Shown here piece after piece: positions 1 through 8,492 of a DNA stretch of 32,811 nt. This DNA comes from Candidatus Arthromitus sp. SFB-turkey (GTDB lineage: Bacteria; Bacillota; Clostridia; Clostridiales; Clostridiaceae). Numbering within the stretch: the first letter of the stretch is position 1; each line of letters starts with the position of its first letter. The translations under genes were made by a program, and so were the position numbers. The DNA is taken from contig NZ_LXFF01000021.1 in the NCBI RefSeq assembly GCF_001655775.1, forward strand, positions 1-32,811, in the 5' to 3' direction. Under the pieces are notes generated by a model. The model did not search any database. It saw only the letters and a list, made by a program, of their open reading frames with translations, and was not told the DNA's origin.

Positions 1-47
1 AAATATAAATAATAATAATAAATAAATCAATCCATTTTAATATAAAA

Positions 48-69
48 AATAATAATCATGATTATTATT
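48..69. repeat. Perfect 22-bp palindrome overlapping a promoter
   Basis: The two 11-base halves (AATAATAATCA and its reverse complement) match perfectly with no spacer. The right end overlaps the -35 hexamer at 68-73, so it could be an operator. The AT-rich pattern is loosely like operators of the Fur family, but it is not a clear match to any named box. In DNA this rich in A and T, chance is a real alternative. Confidence 0.4.
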
Positions 70-96
70 GAATATTTGTAAGAAATTATGTATAAT
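68..96 (+). promoter_or_regulatory. Sigma-A-type promoter, TTGAAT-17-TATAAT
   Basis: TTGAAT at 68-73 and a perfect TATAAT at 91-96 are separated by 17 bases. The predicted start is near 103. No protein gene follows before the terminator at 336-364, so the product would be an RNA of about 260 bases or a long attenuated leader. Confidence 0.5.
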
Positions 97-267
97 GGTT
101 GAAGTTAATATCTATTTTGGTATTAATGTTACTTTCTTGGTATCAGGAAAAATATTTTAGAGTTTGGTTTAGTATTATTTTTAAGTTTGCAATTAATTTA
201 TTTCATAGAATTGAAAGTAATATTTATTTTGTAAATAATTCGACACGAAAATGTTAATTTATAACTT

Positions 268-295
268 TTGTTAATGTTTTGTAATTTTATATAAT
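268..295 (+). promoter_or_regulatory. Sigma-A-type promoter, TTGTTA-16-TATAAT
   Basis: TTGTTA at 268-273 and TATAAT at 290-295 are 16 bases apart. The predicted start is near 302, about 35 bases before the terminator stem at 336. Confidence 0.45.
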
Positions 296-335
296 AGAAA
301 ATTTTTAATTTTAAAACCTTAGTTTGTAAAAGATG

Positions 336-364
336 GAGCATCTAAAAATGTAGATGCTCTTTTA
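336..364 (+). terminator. Intrinsic terminator
   Basis: A perfect 9-bp stem (GAGCATCTA at 336-344, TAGATGCTC at 351-359) closes a 6-base loop and is followed by a T run. It reads on the + strand. No gene ends just before it, which is why the upstream stretch is a candidate small RNA or leader. Confidence 0.75.
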
Positions 365-555
365 ATTTGAAAGCGTGGTAGTTGTAAAAAATTTAGGAAA
401 GTTACACTCAAGTTATATAAGTGTTAGTTTAAAATTTTAAAAAATAGAATTGTAAGAAAAATAGAGAAAAAATAAGAAAATGTCAAAAAAATTTAAAAAA
501 TACAAATTAAATCAAACTATATAAATATGTTAAAAAAAGATTACAAATGTTATTA

Positions 556-583
556 TTGTATCAAGAGGAAATCATAATATAAG
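556..583 (+). promoter_or_regulatory. Probable promoter of the 645 surface-protein gene
   Basis: TTGTAT at 556-561 and TATAAG at 578-583 are 16 bases apart, giving a leader of roughly 55 bases before the ATG at 645. It is the best-placed candidate, but both hexamers depart from consensus. Confidence 0.4.
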
Positions 584-644
584 TTTCAGTAATAGTAAAT
601 AGAAAGTAATTTTTAACTTTGTTTTGAAAATTAGGAGGACAAGT

Positions 645-3578
645 ATGAAATCTAAAAAATTAAGAAAATTGATTGCAAGTGTTGCTATGTTAGCGATGAC
701 TGCAGGAGTATTTGGAGGTGGGGCTTCAGCTTTAGCAGTTACCATACCAGAGTTTGAAAAGGGATGGGCAGTAAATTTGGATTCTAGGGTAACTACTATA
801 AGTGGACAAGGTGTTCAGTTAACAACTGGTGTTACTAAAACAGAAGAAACTATAATGACTGTTGATAAGATTGAAACAGAAGTTTTAACGACTGATACTA
901 TTGTTAATGTTAATATTAATGGTACAAATACAAGTAGAACATATAAAGCGACTGATAGTGAAGGTGGAGTAGCTAGAGTAGGAGTTAGACTTGGTGGGAA
1001 GTTAGAGAGTTATTTACGTTCATATGTTACTGATGCGGTTTCAGAATATAGAGATAATGTAAATACAGTTAATGCTAATAGACATAATAATGGAACAAGT
1101 ATAAAACCAGAGAAACAAGTAGCTCTTGGAGAACGTTTATATGCTGCACTTTGGGGTAAAAATTCTTCAGGAAATTGGTTGAATGAAAGTGTTAGATTTA
1201 TAGTAACGTATGAGTTGAGTGATGGAAGAACTAGAACAACTAGTGTTGGATTGTCAGATATTACTTTAGATATGCCTGTGACTGATCCTGCTTCAATAAG
1301 TTCAGCTTCTGATTTAAGATCACTTGTTGATGAAAATGGATTGGTGTATTTAACTCTTAGAGGGCTTCCAAGCGATGTTACTATAACTAATGTTGAACTT
1401 GATTCGAGAAGTGATTTGCATGCAGTTACAAATGCAGCTGGAAGTGAATATTCAGTTCAGAAAACTTTAAATTATACTGCTGGAAGAGTTTCTATACCTG
1501 CATCTACATGGGTGTTAACAGATTCTTTATATCCAAGTGTTATCGTTAATGGAAAGTCAGAGAAGCAATTTTTGGATGCTGGAACTAGTAATGTAATTGA
1601 GAAAGATGAGCATTTCTTCGTTGATGTTGCGGGTACTACTGTTACTTTGGTTGATATACTAAAAGATACAGATAAGGTTGTAACAGGCGTTACGTTTACA
1701 GATAGAAGAGGAAATACTTATAATGGTGAAGTTGGAGATTTTGCTGAAGGTAAGTATAGAGAGACTCAAAACGGAACAGCGTATAATATAAATTACGGAA
1801 CTAGATATAGAGATATTAAGATACCAGGTCTTAATACTAGAACAAACTATGAGTTTGAGTATATGGATATAACTTATAAATCAGGTGATGGAGAAAGAAC
1901 TCAAAGAGTAAGATTTGATAATAAAGTTGCTACAGGTGAAGTTACAGGAAATAAATATTTGAGCGTAACTACAAGTGATTATGCAACTTCTCAAATTTAC
2001 GCTTATAGATCTCTTATTAATGGTGCAAGTTCATTGTATCAAGTAAATGTTGGAAGAAATAGTTTAGAGTATTTAGTAAAAGTTGATGACACTACTAACC
2101 TTGATAGATTAGAAGTTAGAGGGTTAAGAGGTGGAGAAACTTATACAGTTGAAAATGTAAAATCAGAAGACGGTAAAAAAGATAAATCAAATTGGTTTGC
2201 AGTTAAAATAACTGGATTAGAGGAAAATAGAGATTATAGTTTCTTATCTCTTGAAACAGTTTATAACGAGAATGGAAGAGAAAGATATGGAACACCAATA
2301 TCTTTAGGAAGATCATCTGATAATAGATACGATAATGTTCTATTCCCAGGAGATAATATAACATCATCTAATAACAGATACAATATGTTTGCTACTACTA
2401 ATAATGGAAATGTATCTGAGCTTTGGATTGATTCTCAGCTAAAACATGAGTCTGTTCCAGGAGGAGTTAAATTCTATGGAAGAGTTAAAGATGCTGATGA
2501 TATACTAGATAAAGTTAATGTTTATATAAATAATGGTGGAAGTTACGAAAGAATAGATGATTCTAATGTTAAGCTTGAAAAAACATACAGAATTGTTAAA
2601 GGAATTGATATTGATTCTAATGGTACATTAGATAGTACTAATAAAACTATAACTTATCCATATGTAAGTTCAGGCAATAATACTATATCAATTTCTGAAA
2701 ATAGTGTAGAGTCTGCTTCTGAAATGGTTGAAATAACTATAACAGGTATTTCATCAGATAGATCAAGAGACTTTAGATTTGATTTTACAACAAAACAAGA
2801 TGGAAATAGAGTTTCTTCTATTAGAACTGGTGATATTGGTGCATTTGGTTCTATACCTGCTGATAATACTAAAACTCAACAAACTGTAACTAGATATGCT
2901 AGTGGTAGAGCTGGAACTACTAAAGTTCAAGTTAACACATCAAATGTACAAGTTTCTGGTGTAACAACTACAACTGCTAATGTTACTGCTGGTATAACTA
3001 ATCCAGATAAAGAGGCTATAAATGTAGAGGTAGCTGGAGCTACTGGAGTTACTGCTAAGTACAATACTGAGAAAAATATAATTGAATTATCTGGACTTAG
3101 AGCTGGAACTGAATATAAAGATTTAAAATTAACTCTTAAGTATGGAGATAAGTCTACTACAATAACTGTACCAGCATTTACAACTACAACTACAACTCAA
3201 GTTGAAGGCGGAGTTGCAGGATATGTTGCTAGAGTTTATAGAACTTTCTTTAACAGAGAGGCAGATCAAGCAGGATTATTATACTGGACAGAAAGATTGG
3301 CTGGTGGAGAAGAAACTTTATCAGGATTCTTGAGACAACTTTCATTTACACCTGAGTTAATAGAGAAGAATTTAACTAATACGCAATTTGTTGAAAGAAT
3401 GTATGCTATAGTTGATAGAACTGGAGAGGCTGAAGGTGTAGCTTTCTGGGTTTCTGAAATAGAGAAAGGAATAAAAGAAGGAAATACTCAAAGTCAAGCT
3501 AGAGCAGCTGTAGTTGAAAGAATGTTAGATACTGATGAAGTTAAAGGTATTGCAACAAAGTTAGGAATTAAATTCTAA
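645..3578 (+). CDS. Large exported surface protein with C-terminal DUF4214-type module
   Basis: A 977-residue exported protein. The start is the ATG at 645, behind AGGAGG at 633-638; a TTG at 624 is in frame but would place the ribosome binding site inside the coding region. Residues 1 to about 32 form a Sec signal peptide (Lys-rich start, hydrophobic core, ASA-L-A region). The body is Thr/Asn/Ser-rich and beta-like, with no catalytic motif I recognise. An Ig-like domain at about 785-850 precedes the C-terminal module (about 860-977), which has two helical units of the DUF4214 pattern (NREADQAGLLYW, then RTGEAEGVAFW). There is no LPXTG motif and no C-terminal membrane segment, so the module itself may hold the protein at the surface; that is inference. 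Related modules end the proteins at 11891, 21514 and 24952. The rich Thr/Ser/Asn content makes it a plausible glycosylation target. Confidence 0.85.
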   Translation: MKSKKLRKLIASVAMLAMTAGVFGGGASALAVTIPEFEKGWAVNLDSRVTTISGQGVQLTTGVTKTEETIMTVDKIETEVLTTDTIVNVNINGTNTSRTYKATDSEGGVARVGVRLGGKLESYLRSYVTDAVSEYRDNVNTVNANRHNNGTSIKPEKQVALGERLYAALWGKNSSGNWLNESVRFIVTYELSDGRTRTTSVGLSDITLDMPVTDPASISSASDLRSLVDENGLVYLTLRGLPSDVTITNVELDSRSDLHAVTNAAGSEYSVQKTLNYTAGRVSIPASTWVLTDSLYPSVIVNGKSEKQFLDAGTSNVIEKDEHFFVDVAGTTVTLVDILKDTDKVVTGVTFTDRRGNTYNGEVGDFAEGKYRETQNGTAYNINYGTRYRDIKIPGLNTRTNYEFEYMDITYKSGDGERTQRVRFDNKVATGEVTGNKYLSVTTSDYATSQIYAYRSLINGASSLYQVNVGRNSLEYLVKVDDTTNLDRLEVRGLRGGETYTVENVKSEDGKKDKSNWFAVKITGLEENRDYSFLSLETVYNENGRERYGTPISLGRSSDNRYDNVLFPGDNITSSNNRYNMFATTNNGNVSELWIDSQLKHESVPGGVKFYGRVKDADDILDKVNVYINNGGSYERIDDSNVKLEKTYRIVKGIDIDSNGTLDSTNKTITYPYVSSGNNTISISENSVESASEMVEITITGISSDRSRDFRFDFTTKQDGNRVSSIRTGDIGAFGSIPADNTKTQQTVTRYASGRAGTTKVQVNTSNVQVSGVTTTTANVTAGITNPDKEAINVEVAGATGVTAKYNTEKNIIELSGLRAGTEYKDLKLTLKYGDKSTTITVPAFTTTTTTQVEGGVAGYVARVYRTFFNREADQAGLLYWTERLAGGEETLSGFLRQLSFTPELIEKNLTNTQFVERMYAIVDRTGEAEGVAFWVSEIEKGIKEGNTQSQARAAVVERMLDTDEVKGIATKLGIKF

Positions 3579-3597
3579 TTATAATATAAAAAATAAA

Positions 3598-3631
3598 AAT
3601 GAAGTTCAAACTTTGAACTTCATTTTTTTCG
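3598..3631. terminator. Bidirectional intrinsic terminator between convergent genes
   Basis: A 13-bp perfect stem (3598-3610 with 3612-3624) has A-rich sequence before it and a T run after it, so it can stop transcripts from both sides. It separates the + gene ending at 3578 from the - gene ending at 3632. Confidence 0.8.
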
Positions 3632-5038
3632 TTATTTATTTTGAAGAAAGCTATCAATTTGTTCTTTTAAAGGAAGTAAGATATTTTTAATAGCTTCAAT
3701 GTTTTTGGGTGATTGTATTTGATTAAAATAGTAAAAAGCTCTTGTGTAATCCCTAAAACTTAAATATATAAGTCCTAGTGTGTGAAGTACGTGAGAATAA
3801 GTTCCATCGATTGTGTTAACTCTATTAGCTATATCTCCAACAGATTTTACCATAGTATTTATTTGTAAAAATTTATCGCTCATTACAGAATCATTTTCAA
3901 GTATTAATTTAAAATAAAAAGCATCTAAAGAATTTGGAATTTCATATTCCATAAGTTCAATTACTTCTTTCAATAAATCGTATTTTTTGTGTGAAACAGC
4001 TATTTTTGCAAGTAATGTTAAAATATTATAGTAAAAATTTTCAATTGAATTTTGAGTATGTTTTAGTTTTAATCCAGATTTTAAAATTTTAATACATTCA
4101 TCTACGTCATGTCCTAAAATATTTTTTTCACGTCCTAAAAAATAATACCATCTAATTTTATTTGGTTCTAGTTTTATCATTTTTTCAAGTATTTCTGTGT
4201 TTCTTTCAGCTTTATTTTTTCCTTTAAATACATCAGGATGATATCCATCGTGAGTTAGTGTTAAATTAAGCATAATGTAGTTTATTTCTTTTTCATTTTT
4301 TGAAACAATTTCTTCATGTATTTTTCCATCGAATTTCATGTCATGTTGTTTATTGAAAATTCTTTTTGTTGTATTTATTTTTTGTCCAAGAGAGTCTATA
4401 GTAGGTGAGAATACAAGAGGATGTTCTTTATTTGCTTTAAAGTTTTTAAATAAGGATATTAAGTCTTTTATGAGGTAAAATTCACCTGTAGGCGTTTCAT
4501 CAGCATCGATTGATAATATCCAATCGTTTGAAGATTTATCTATTAAAATATTTCTTGAATATGCAAAATCTTTTCTCCATTTATCATGAAAAATTTTAAC
4601 TTCTGGAAACTTTTCTTCAATTATTTTAACTGTATTATCTGTTGAACCAGTATCTAAAATAAGTATTTCATCAGCAAAATTTGAAAGTGCATTCAAACAT
4701 CGCTCAATACAACGTTCTTCATTAAATACAATTAGGTTTACACTTAATTTTATAGGCTCTTCATCTGAAAACATATTTATGAGATTAACAAGATCTTCAT
4801 TAGTAAAATCATCTTGATAATTTGTATAATCATCATTTATAAAAAATTTCAATATATCAGGGCATGTACCATTTATAAAACCTAAAAGTTTTATACGTCT
4901 ATTTAATTTATCTTCAAATTCTTTTGTCATTTCAAAATTATCTTCTTTTAGTTTGTTAAGTATATATTTGTGAAAATTTAAATTAAATTTAAAATAATCA
5001 ATATCTATATTTTCTAGTATTGAATTTAGTGTCAACAT
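3632..5038 (-). CDS. SunS-like GT2 glycosyltransferase with extra N-terminal domain
   Basis: A 468-residue cytoplasmic glycosyltransferase starting at the ATG at 5038 behind AGGTGG (5045-5050). Residues about 97-280 are a GT-A fold: an SVNLIVFNEE start, an LDTGSTDNT nucleotide-binding stretch, the metal-binding DAD at 178-180, and the KWRKDFAYSRN and FDGKIHEE stretches. These, with NGYxP- and FLGRE-like segments, closely resemble from memory the sublancin S-glycosyltransferase SunS and its relatives, which transfer sugar from a nucleotide donor to a peptide. The C-terminal part (about 290-468) looks like helical TPR-type repeats. The first ~90 residues are an extension (FxxNxNF, then LNRRIKLL, then DDYT) also present in the protein at 14814 and the remnant at 14155. 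No bacteriocin precursor or ABC exporter is nearby, so the substrate is more likely a surface protein. The family call is fairly secure; the substrate is inference. Confidence 0.75.
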   Translation of the reverse strand: MLTLNSILENIDIDYFKFNLNFHKYILNKLKEDNFEMTKEFEDKLNRRIKLLGFINGTCPDILKFFINDDYTNYQDDFTNEDLVNLINMFSDEEPIKLSVNLIVFNEERCIERCLNALSNFADEILILDTGSTDNTVKIIEEKFPEVKIFHDKWRKDFAYSRNILIDKSSNDWILSIDADETPTGEFYLIKDLISLFKNFKANKEHPLVFSPTIDSLGQKINTTKRIFNKQHDMKFDGKIHEEIVSKNEKEINYIMLNLTLTHDGYHPDVFKGKNKAERNTEILEKMIKLEPNKIRWYYFLGREKNILGHDVDECIKILKSGLKLKHTQNSIENFYYNILTLLAKIAVSHKKYDLLKEVIELMEYEIPNSLDAFYFKLILENDSVMSDKFLQINTMVKSVGDIANRVNTIDGTYSHVLHTLGLIYLSFRDYTRAFYYFNQIQSPKNIEAIKNILLPLKEQIDSFLQNK

Positions 5039-5201
5039 TTTAAACCACCTTTCAGATATGATGTAAATTTTATAGACGTTACAAATTTTAACTTTAAAAA
5101 ATTGTTAAAATCATTAATATATTTATTGTTAATTCTATAAAATTATAGCATTAACACATAATGTTTACAATCAATTTAAGAAGGCGTCAAATGAGGTGTT
5201 T

Positions 5202-6095
5202 ATGAAAGGAATTATATTGGCAGGTGGGGTTGCAAGTAGAATGTTTCCTATAACTTTGTCTATAACAAAACAATTACTACCTGTTTATGACAAACCAATG
5301 ATTTATTATTCTATATCAACTTTTATGATTGCAGGAATAAGAGATATTTTAATAATTGTATCACCAAACCAAATTGAAAATTTTAAAAATCTTTTAGGAG
5401 ATGGTTCACAATTTGGTATAAACATAAATTATGAAATTCAACAAAATCCCAATGGATTACCAGAAGCATTTATTATTGGAGAAAATTTTATTAAAAATAA
5501 TAAAGTTGCTTTAATACTTGGAGATAATATTTTTTATGGAAATGAATTTTCATATATTTTAAAAAATTCTATTGAAAAACATGATGGTGCCACTATATTT
5601 TTATATCCATCAAATAATCCAGAAAATTTTGGAGTTGTTGAATTTTCTGATGACAGAAAAATCATTTCTATTGAAGAAAAGCCTGAAAATCCAAAATCTA
5701 ATTATATTGTAACAGGACTTTATTTGTATGATGAAAATGTATCATATTACTCTAAAAGTTTGAGAAAGAGTTCTAGAGGAGAATTAGAGATAACAGATTT
5801 AAATAATATTTATCTTAAAAATGAAAAATTAAATTATGAAATTTTAGGAAAAGGTTTTTCTTGGATTGATACAGGAACTTTTGATTCCTTGTATGAAGCG
5901 TGTGAATTTATAAAAATTTTAGAAAAACGTCAAGGCATTAAAATAAGTGTACCTGAAGAAATTGCTTATAGAAATAAATGGATTTCAGAAGAAGAATTAT
6001 ATAGACAAGCTTTTAAATATAAAAATAATTCTTATGGTAAATATTTAAATAAAATAATAGATGAAGGAAAAGCTTTTGGAGGAAAATATGTTTAA
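5202..6095 (+). CDS. rmlA: Glucose-1-phosphate thymidylyltransferase
   Basis: RmlA joins glucose-1-phosphate and dTTP to make dTDP-glucose, the first step to dTDP-L-rhamnose. The protein is 297 residues, normal for the family, and starts MKGIILAGG as expected. The ATG at 5202, behind AGGTG at 5194-5198, is preferred to the in-frame GTG at 5196. Supporting motifs are SITKQLLPVYDKPMIYY, ILGDNIFYG (Asp about 109), EEKPENPKSNY and GFSWIDTGTFDSL. Two spots are unusual: the nucleotide-binding loop reads GGVASRMFP rather than the usual GGSGTRLYP, and DTGT is followed by Phe rather than His. The gene overlaps rmlC by 8 bases, so the two are co-transcribed and probably translationally coupled. Confidence 0.92.
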   Translation: MKGIILAGGVASRMFPITLSITKQLLPVYDKPMIYYSISTFMIAGIRDILIIVSPNQIENFKNLLGDGSQFGININYEIQQNPNGLPEAFIIGENFIKNNKVALILGDNIFYGNEFSYILKNSIEKHDGATIFLYPSNNPENFGVVEFSDDRKIISIEEKPENPKSNYIVTGLYLYDENVSYYSKSLRKSSRGELEITDLNNIYLKNEKLNYEILGKGFSWIDTGTFDSLYEACEFIKILEKRQGIKISVPEEIAYRNKWISEEELYRQAFKYKNNSYGKYLNKIIDEGKAFGGKYV

Positions 6096-6636
6096 AGATT
6101 TGTGGATAAATGGAGTTAAAGTTTATGAACCTAAAATATTTGAAGATGAACGAGGTTTATTTTTTGAAAGTTATAACAAAAATTTATTTTTTAATAATGG
6201 AATAACATGTGAATTTGTACAAGATAATAATTCTAAATCTTTGAAAAAATATACTATACGTGGACTTCATTTTCAAATAGGAAAATATGCACAAGCAAAA
6301 CTTGTAAGATGCACAAAGGGAAGTATTTTAGATTTTGTAGTTGATTTAAGAAAAGATTCTAAAACATTTTTATCGTGGGAAAAAGTTGAGCTTAGTGAAA
6401 ATAATAAAAAAATGATTTTTGTACCTAGAGGATTTGCACATGGATTTATAACACTTGAAGATGATGTTGAAGTGTCTTATAAAGTTGATAACTTTTACAA
6501 TAAAGAAAATGAACGTACGCTCATATATAATGATAAAACAATTAATATTGATTGGGGAATTAATTTGACTAAAGAAAATGTTATTTTATCTGAAAAAGAT
6601 TTGCTTGGTAAAAGTATTGAGGAGTTAGATTTTTAA
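6088..6636 (+). CDS. rmlC: dTDP-4-dehydrorhamnose 3,5-epimerase
   Basis: RmlC epimerises dTDP-4-dehydro-6-deoxyglucose at C3 and C5, the third step of dTDP-L-rhamnose synthesis. The start is the ATG at 6088 behind GGAGG at 6078-6082, giving 182 residues, a typical length. An in-frame start upstream at 6061 lies inside rmlA and has no better binding site. Visible family features are FEDERGLFFESY, IRGLHFQ with the catalytic His at 61, Lys at about 71, VPRGFAHGF, VSYKVDNFY with the active-site Tyr region, and the terminal IDW. It is cytoplasmic and follows rmlA with an 8-base overlap; a terminator comes directly after, so rmlAC is a two-gene unit apart from rmlBD. Confidence 0.93.
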   Translation: MFKDLWINGVKVYEPKIFEDERGLFFESYNKNLFFNNGITCEFVQDNNSKSLKKYTIRGLHFQIGKYAQAKLVRCTKGSILDFVVDLRKDSKTFLSWEKVELSENNKKMIFVPRGFAHGFITLEDDVEVSYKVDNFYNKENERTLIYNDKTINIDWGINLTKENVILSEKDLLGKSIEELDF

Positions 6637-6643
6637 AAATTAA

Positions 6644-6678
6644 AAGAGTTGGAATACCAACTCTTATTTTATTTTTTA
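6644..6678. terminator. Intrinsic terminator after rmlC, probably bidirectional
   Basis: A 9-bp perfect stem (AAGAGTTGG at 6644-6652, CCAACTCTT at 6657-6665) closes a 4-base loop and is followed by a T-rich tail. The A-rich sequence before it lets it also serve the convergent adenine deaminase gene. Confidence 0.75.
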
Positions 6679-6707
6679 TTCCTAGTTTATTTTAAAAAAA
6701 TACTATA

Positions 6708-8441
6708 TTATTCAGCTACATTTATAAATTTAAAATTATTAACATCAAAAACACCTTTATCTGTAATTTTAATTTCGGGAATTACAGGCAAAGATAAAAA
6801 TGATAAAGTTAAAAATGGATTGAAATTTATGCTTGGACATAGTTTTTTTATTTCAAGATGTAGTTTTGATAAATCATTAATAACTTCTTCTGTAGATCTG
6901 TTTGTAATAAGTCCACCAATTTCTAATTTTAAATGAGAAATTAAATTGCCTTCATTTACAATTACAATTCCTCCGCCAATTTCTTTAATTTTATTGCATG
7001 CTAAAATCATATCATCATCATTTGTTCCACAAACAATTAAATTATGAGAGTCATGAGCTATTGTTGTAGCTATAGCACCAGAATTTAGTTTTAAACCTTT
7101 TACTACTCCAAGACCAATATTTTTAGTATTATTATGTCGTTCTATAACCCCAATTTTTAATAAATCTTTTTCAGTACAAGGAGTAAATTCACTTTGATTA
7201 CTTAAAGTGGATACATCGATTTTTATGTGATTAGTTTTTAAACTATTAGGTATTATTTCAATTACATTTATAACTGATTTATTTTGTAAAGAAATATTGA
7301 AATGTTTTTTTGTAAGATTTGGTATGTTAATAGTTGTTTTGATATTTATTTCAAAATAGTCATCAGTTTTATTAATTAAAGAATTATTTTTAACTACTAA
7401 AATTCCATTTTTATATACAGATGATATTTTAAAATCGTGTAATGAATCTAAAATTAAAAAGTCAGCAATATAGCCTGGAGCTATCGCACCTTTTGTTCTT
7501 AAACCATAACATTCAGCAGGATTTAAAGTAGCCATTTGAATAGAAATTTCGGGATTTAATCCATTTTTTATACATAATCTTATTGAATTATCAATTGAGC
7601 CTTGTTTTAATAAATCATCTATGTGTTTGTCATCAGTGCATAAACAAAGTTTTCTACTATTGTGTATAGAGACACCTTTTATTAATTCTTTTAAATTTTT
7701 AGCAACAGTACCTTCTCTTATATGTACATACATACCACGTCTAACTCGTTCAATTAATTCATCGTAAGTATGGCATTCATGATCAGTTTTAATATAGGAA
7801 GTTGCATAAGTATTAAGTTTATCTATATCAAATCCTGCTCCATGTCCATCTATTATTACATTATTTTTATAGGCATCATATAATTTGTTTATCATATCGC
7901 TTTCGCAATTGATAACAGATTGAATATCCATGATTTCTGCGAGTCCTAATACTTTTTCATTGTTGTATAATGGTTTTAAATCTGAGCTATTTAATATTGC
8001 ACCAGAATTTTCAAATGGTGTTGCTGGTACACATGAAGGTAACATGAAGTAAAAATCAAGAGGTATGTTTTTACTTAAATTAATCATTAAGTTTATACCT
8101 TCAACTCCTAAAACATTTGCTATTTCGTGAGGATCTACAATTATAGAAGTAATTCCGTGAAGTAGCGCGGTTTTGTAATATTCTCTTGGAGTTAAAAGAG
8201 ATGATTCAATGTGAGCGTGTCCATCAATAAGTCCTGGACAAATATATTTTCCTGTACCATCTATTTCATTTAATCCGGAGTATTTTCCAAGGCCAACAAT
8301 ATATTTTCCGTGTATTGCTACATCTGAAACAAAAGTTGAATTTTGAAAAACATCAATAACAGTTATGTTTTTTATTACTAAATCACAAGGAATTTGCTTT
8401 GATGAAGCTTTTATGTTTTTTATATACGTTTCTTTATTCAT
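6708..8441 (-). CDS. ade: Adenine deaminase
   Basis: A 577-residue amidohydrolase that converts adenine to hypoxanthine and ammonia in purine salvage. Family motifs run in order: the N-terminal beta domain with GTGKYICPGLIDGHAHIESS (HxH at about 75-77), VDPHEIANV (103-106), the GHGAG and TDHE loops, IREGTVAKNL, and CTDDKH; the C-terminal half has LGVVKG and IVNEG stretches typical of AdeC-type enzymes. Length is normal. The ATG at 8441 follows AAAGGTGG (8450-8457). It is transcribed opposite to the rml genes on either side and has no link to rhamnose synthesis. A purine riboswitch (8493-8562) and a Shine-Dalgarno-masking hairpin (8446-8486) lie in its leader, implying purine-dependent translation control. 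Confidence 0.93.
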   Translation of the reverse strand: MNKETYIKNIKASSKQIPCDLVIKNITVIDVFQNSTFVSDVAIHGKYIVGLGKYSGLNEIDGTGKYICPGLIDGHAHIESSLLTPREYYKTALLHGITSIIVDPHEIANVLGVEGINLMINLSKNIPLDFYFMLPSCVPATPFENSGAILNSSDLKPLYNNEKVLGLAEIMDIQSVINCESDMINKLYDAYKNNVIIDGHGAGFDIDKLNTYATSYIKTDHECHTYDELIERVRRGMYVHIREGTVAKNLKELIKGVSIHNSRKLCLCTDDKHIDDLLKQGSIDNSIRLCIKNGLNPEISIQMATLNPAECYGLRTKGAIAPGYIADFLILDSLHDFKISSVYKNGILVVKNNSLINKTDDYFEINIKTTINIPNLTKKHFNISLQNKSVINVIEIIPNSLKTNHIKIDVSTLSNQSEFTPCTEKDLLKIGVIERHNNTKNIGLGVVKGLKLNSGAIATTIAHDSHNLIVCGTNDDDMILACNKIKEIGGGIVIVNEGNLISHLKLEIGGLITNRSTEEVINDLSKLHLEIKKLCPSINFNPFLTLSFLSLPVIPEIKITDKGVFDVNNFKFINVAE

Positions 8442-8445
8442 TTAT

Positions 8446-8486
8446 AAATCCACCTTTATAAAAATAATTATAACCCTCGTGGATTT
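8446..8486 (-). promoter_or_regulatory. Shine-Dalgarno-sequestering hairpin (riboswitch expression platform)
   Basis: On the - strand AAATCCAC (8479-8486) is perfectly complementary to GTGGATTT (8446-8453), which contains part of the ade Shine-Dalgarno AAAGGTGG. Inside, two TTATAA segments can pair as well. When formed, the hairpin hides the ribosome binding site. A competing small hairpin (GATTT / AAATC) begins at the 3' edge of aptamer helix P1, which gives a route for ligand binding to choose between states. Control therefore looks translational, not by termination. The switching direction is inferred. Confidence 0.55.
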
Positions 8487-8492
8487 TGAAAT

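Larger units (their letters stand above)
103..364 (+). ncRNA. Candidate non-coding transcript or attenuated leader
   Basis: The span is bounded by a strong promoter (68-96) and a textbook terminator (336-364) and has no supportable protein gene. A second promoter at 268-295 would give a shorter RNA of about 60 bases ending at the same terminator. I do not recognise a known RNA family. It could instead be an attenuated leader of the surface-protein gene at 645. Confidence 0.25.
1..644. other. Gene-free region upstream of first surface-protein gene
   Basis: No convincing protein gene is visible in these 644 bases. Short open frames exist, for example from the ATG at 94, but they lack a ribosome binding site and end within about 20-50 codons. 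The stretch holds a perfect palindrome (48-69), two good promoter-like sequences (68-96 and 268-295), a strong intrinsic terminator (336-364) and a third promoter (556-583) suited to the gene at 645. Confidence 0.6.

Noticed and set aside
624-644. TTG start giving 7 extra residues to the first surface protein
   Set aside because: The AGGAGG ribosome binding site lies inside these codons and is correctly spaced for the ATG at 645, which begins a normal signal peptide.
3632-5195. Glycocin (sublancin-like) bacteriocin cluster
   Set aside because: No small Cys-containing precursor, thiol oxidase or peptidase-type ABC exporter is visible anywhere in the window.
5196-5201. GTG start for rmlA
   Set aside because: MKGIILAGG is the usual family start, and AGGTG is placed for the ATG at 5202.
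6649-6936. Open frame on + strand over the end of ade
   Set aside because: It is antisense to a clear adenine deaminase and has no family resemblance or binding site.
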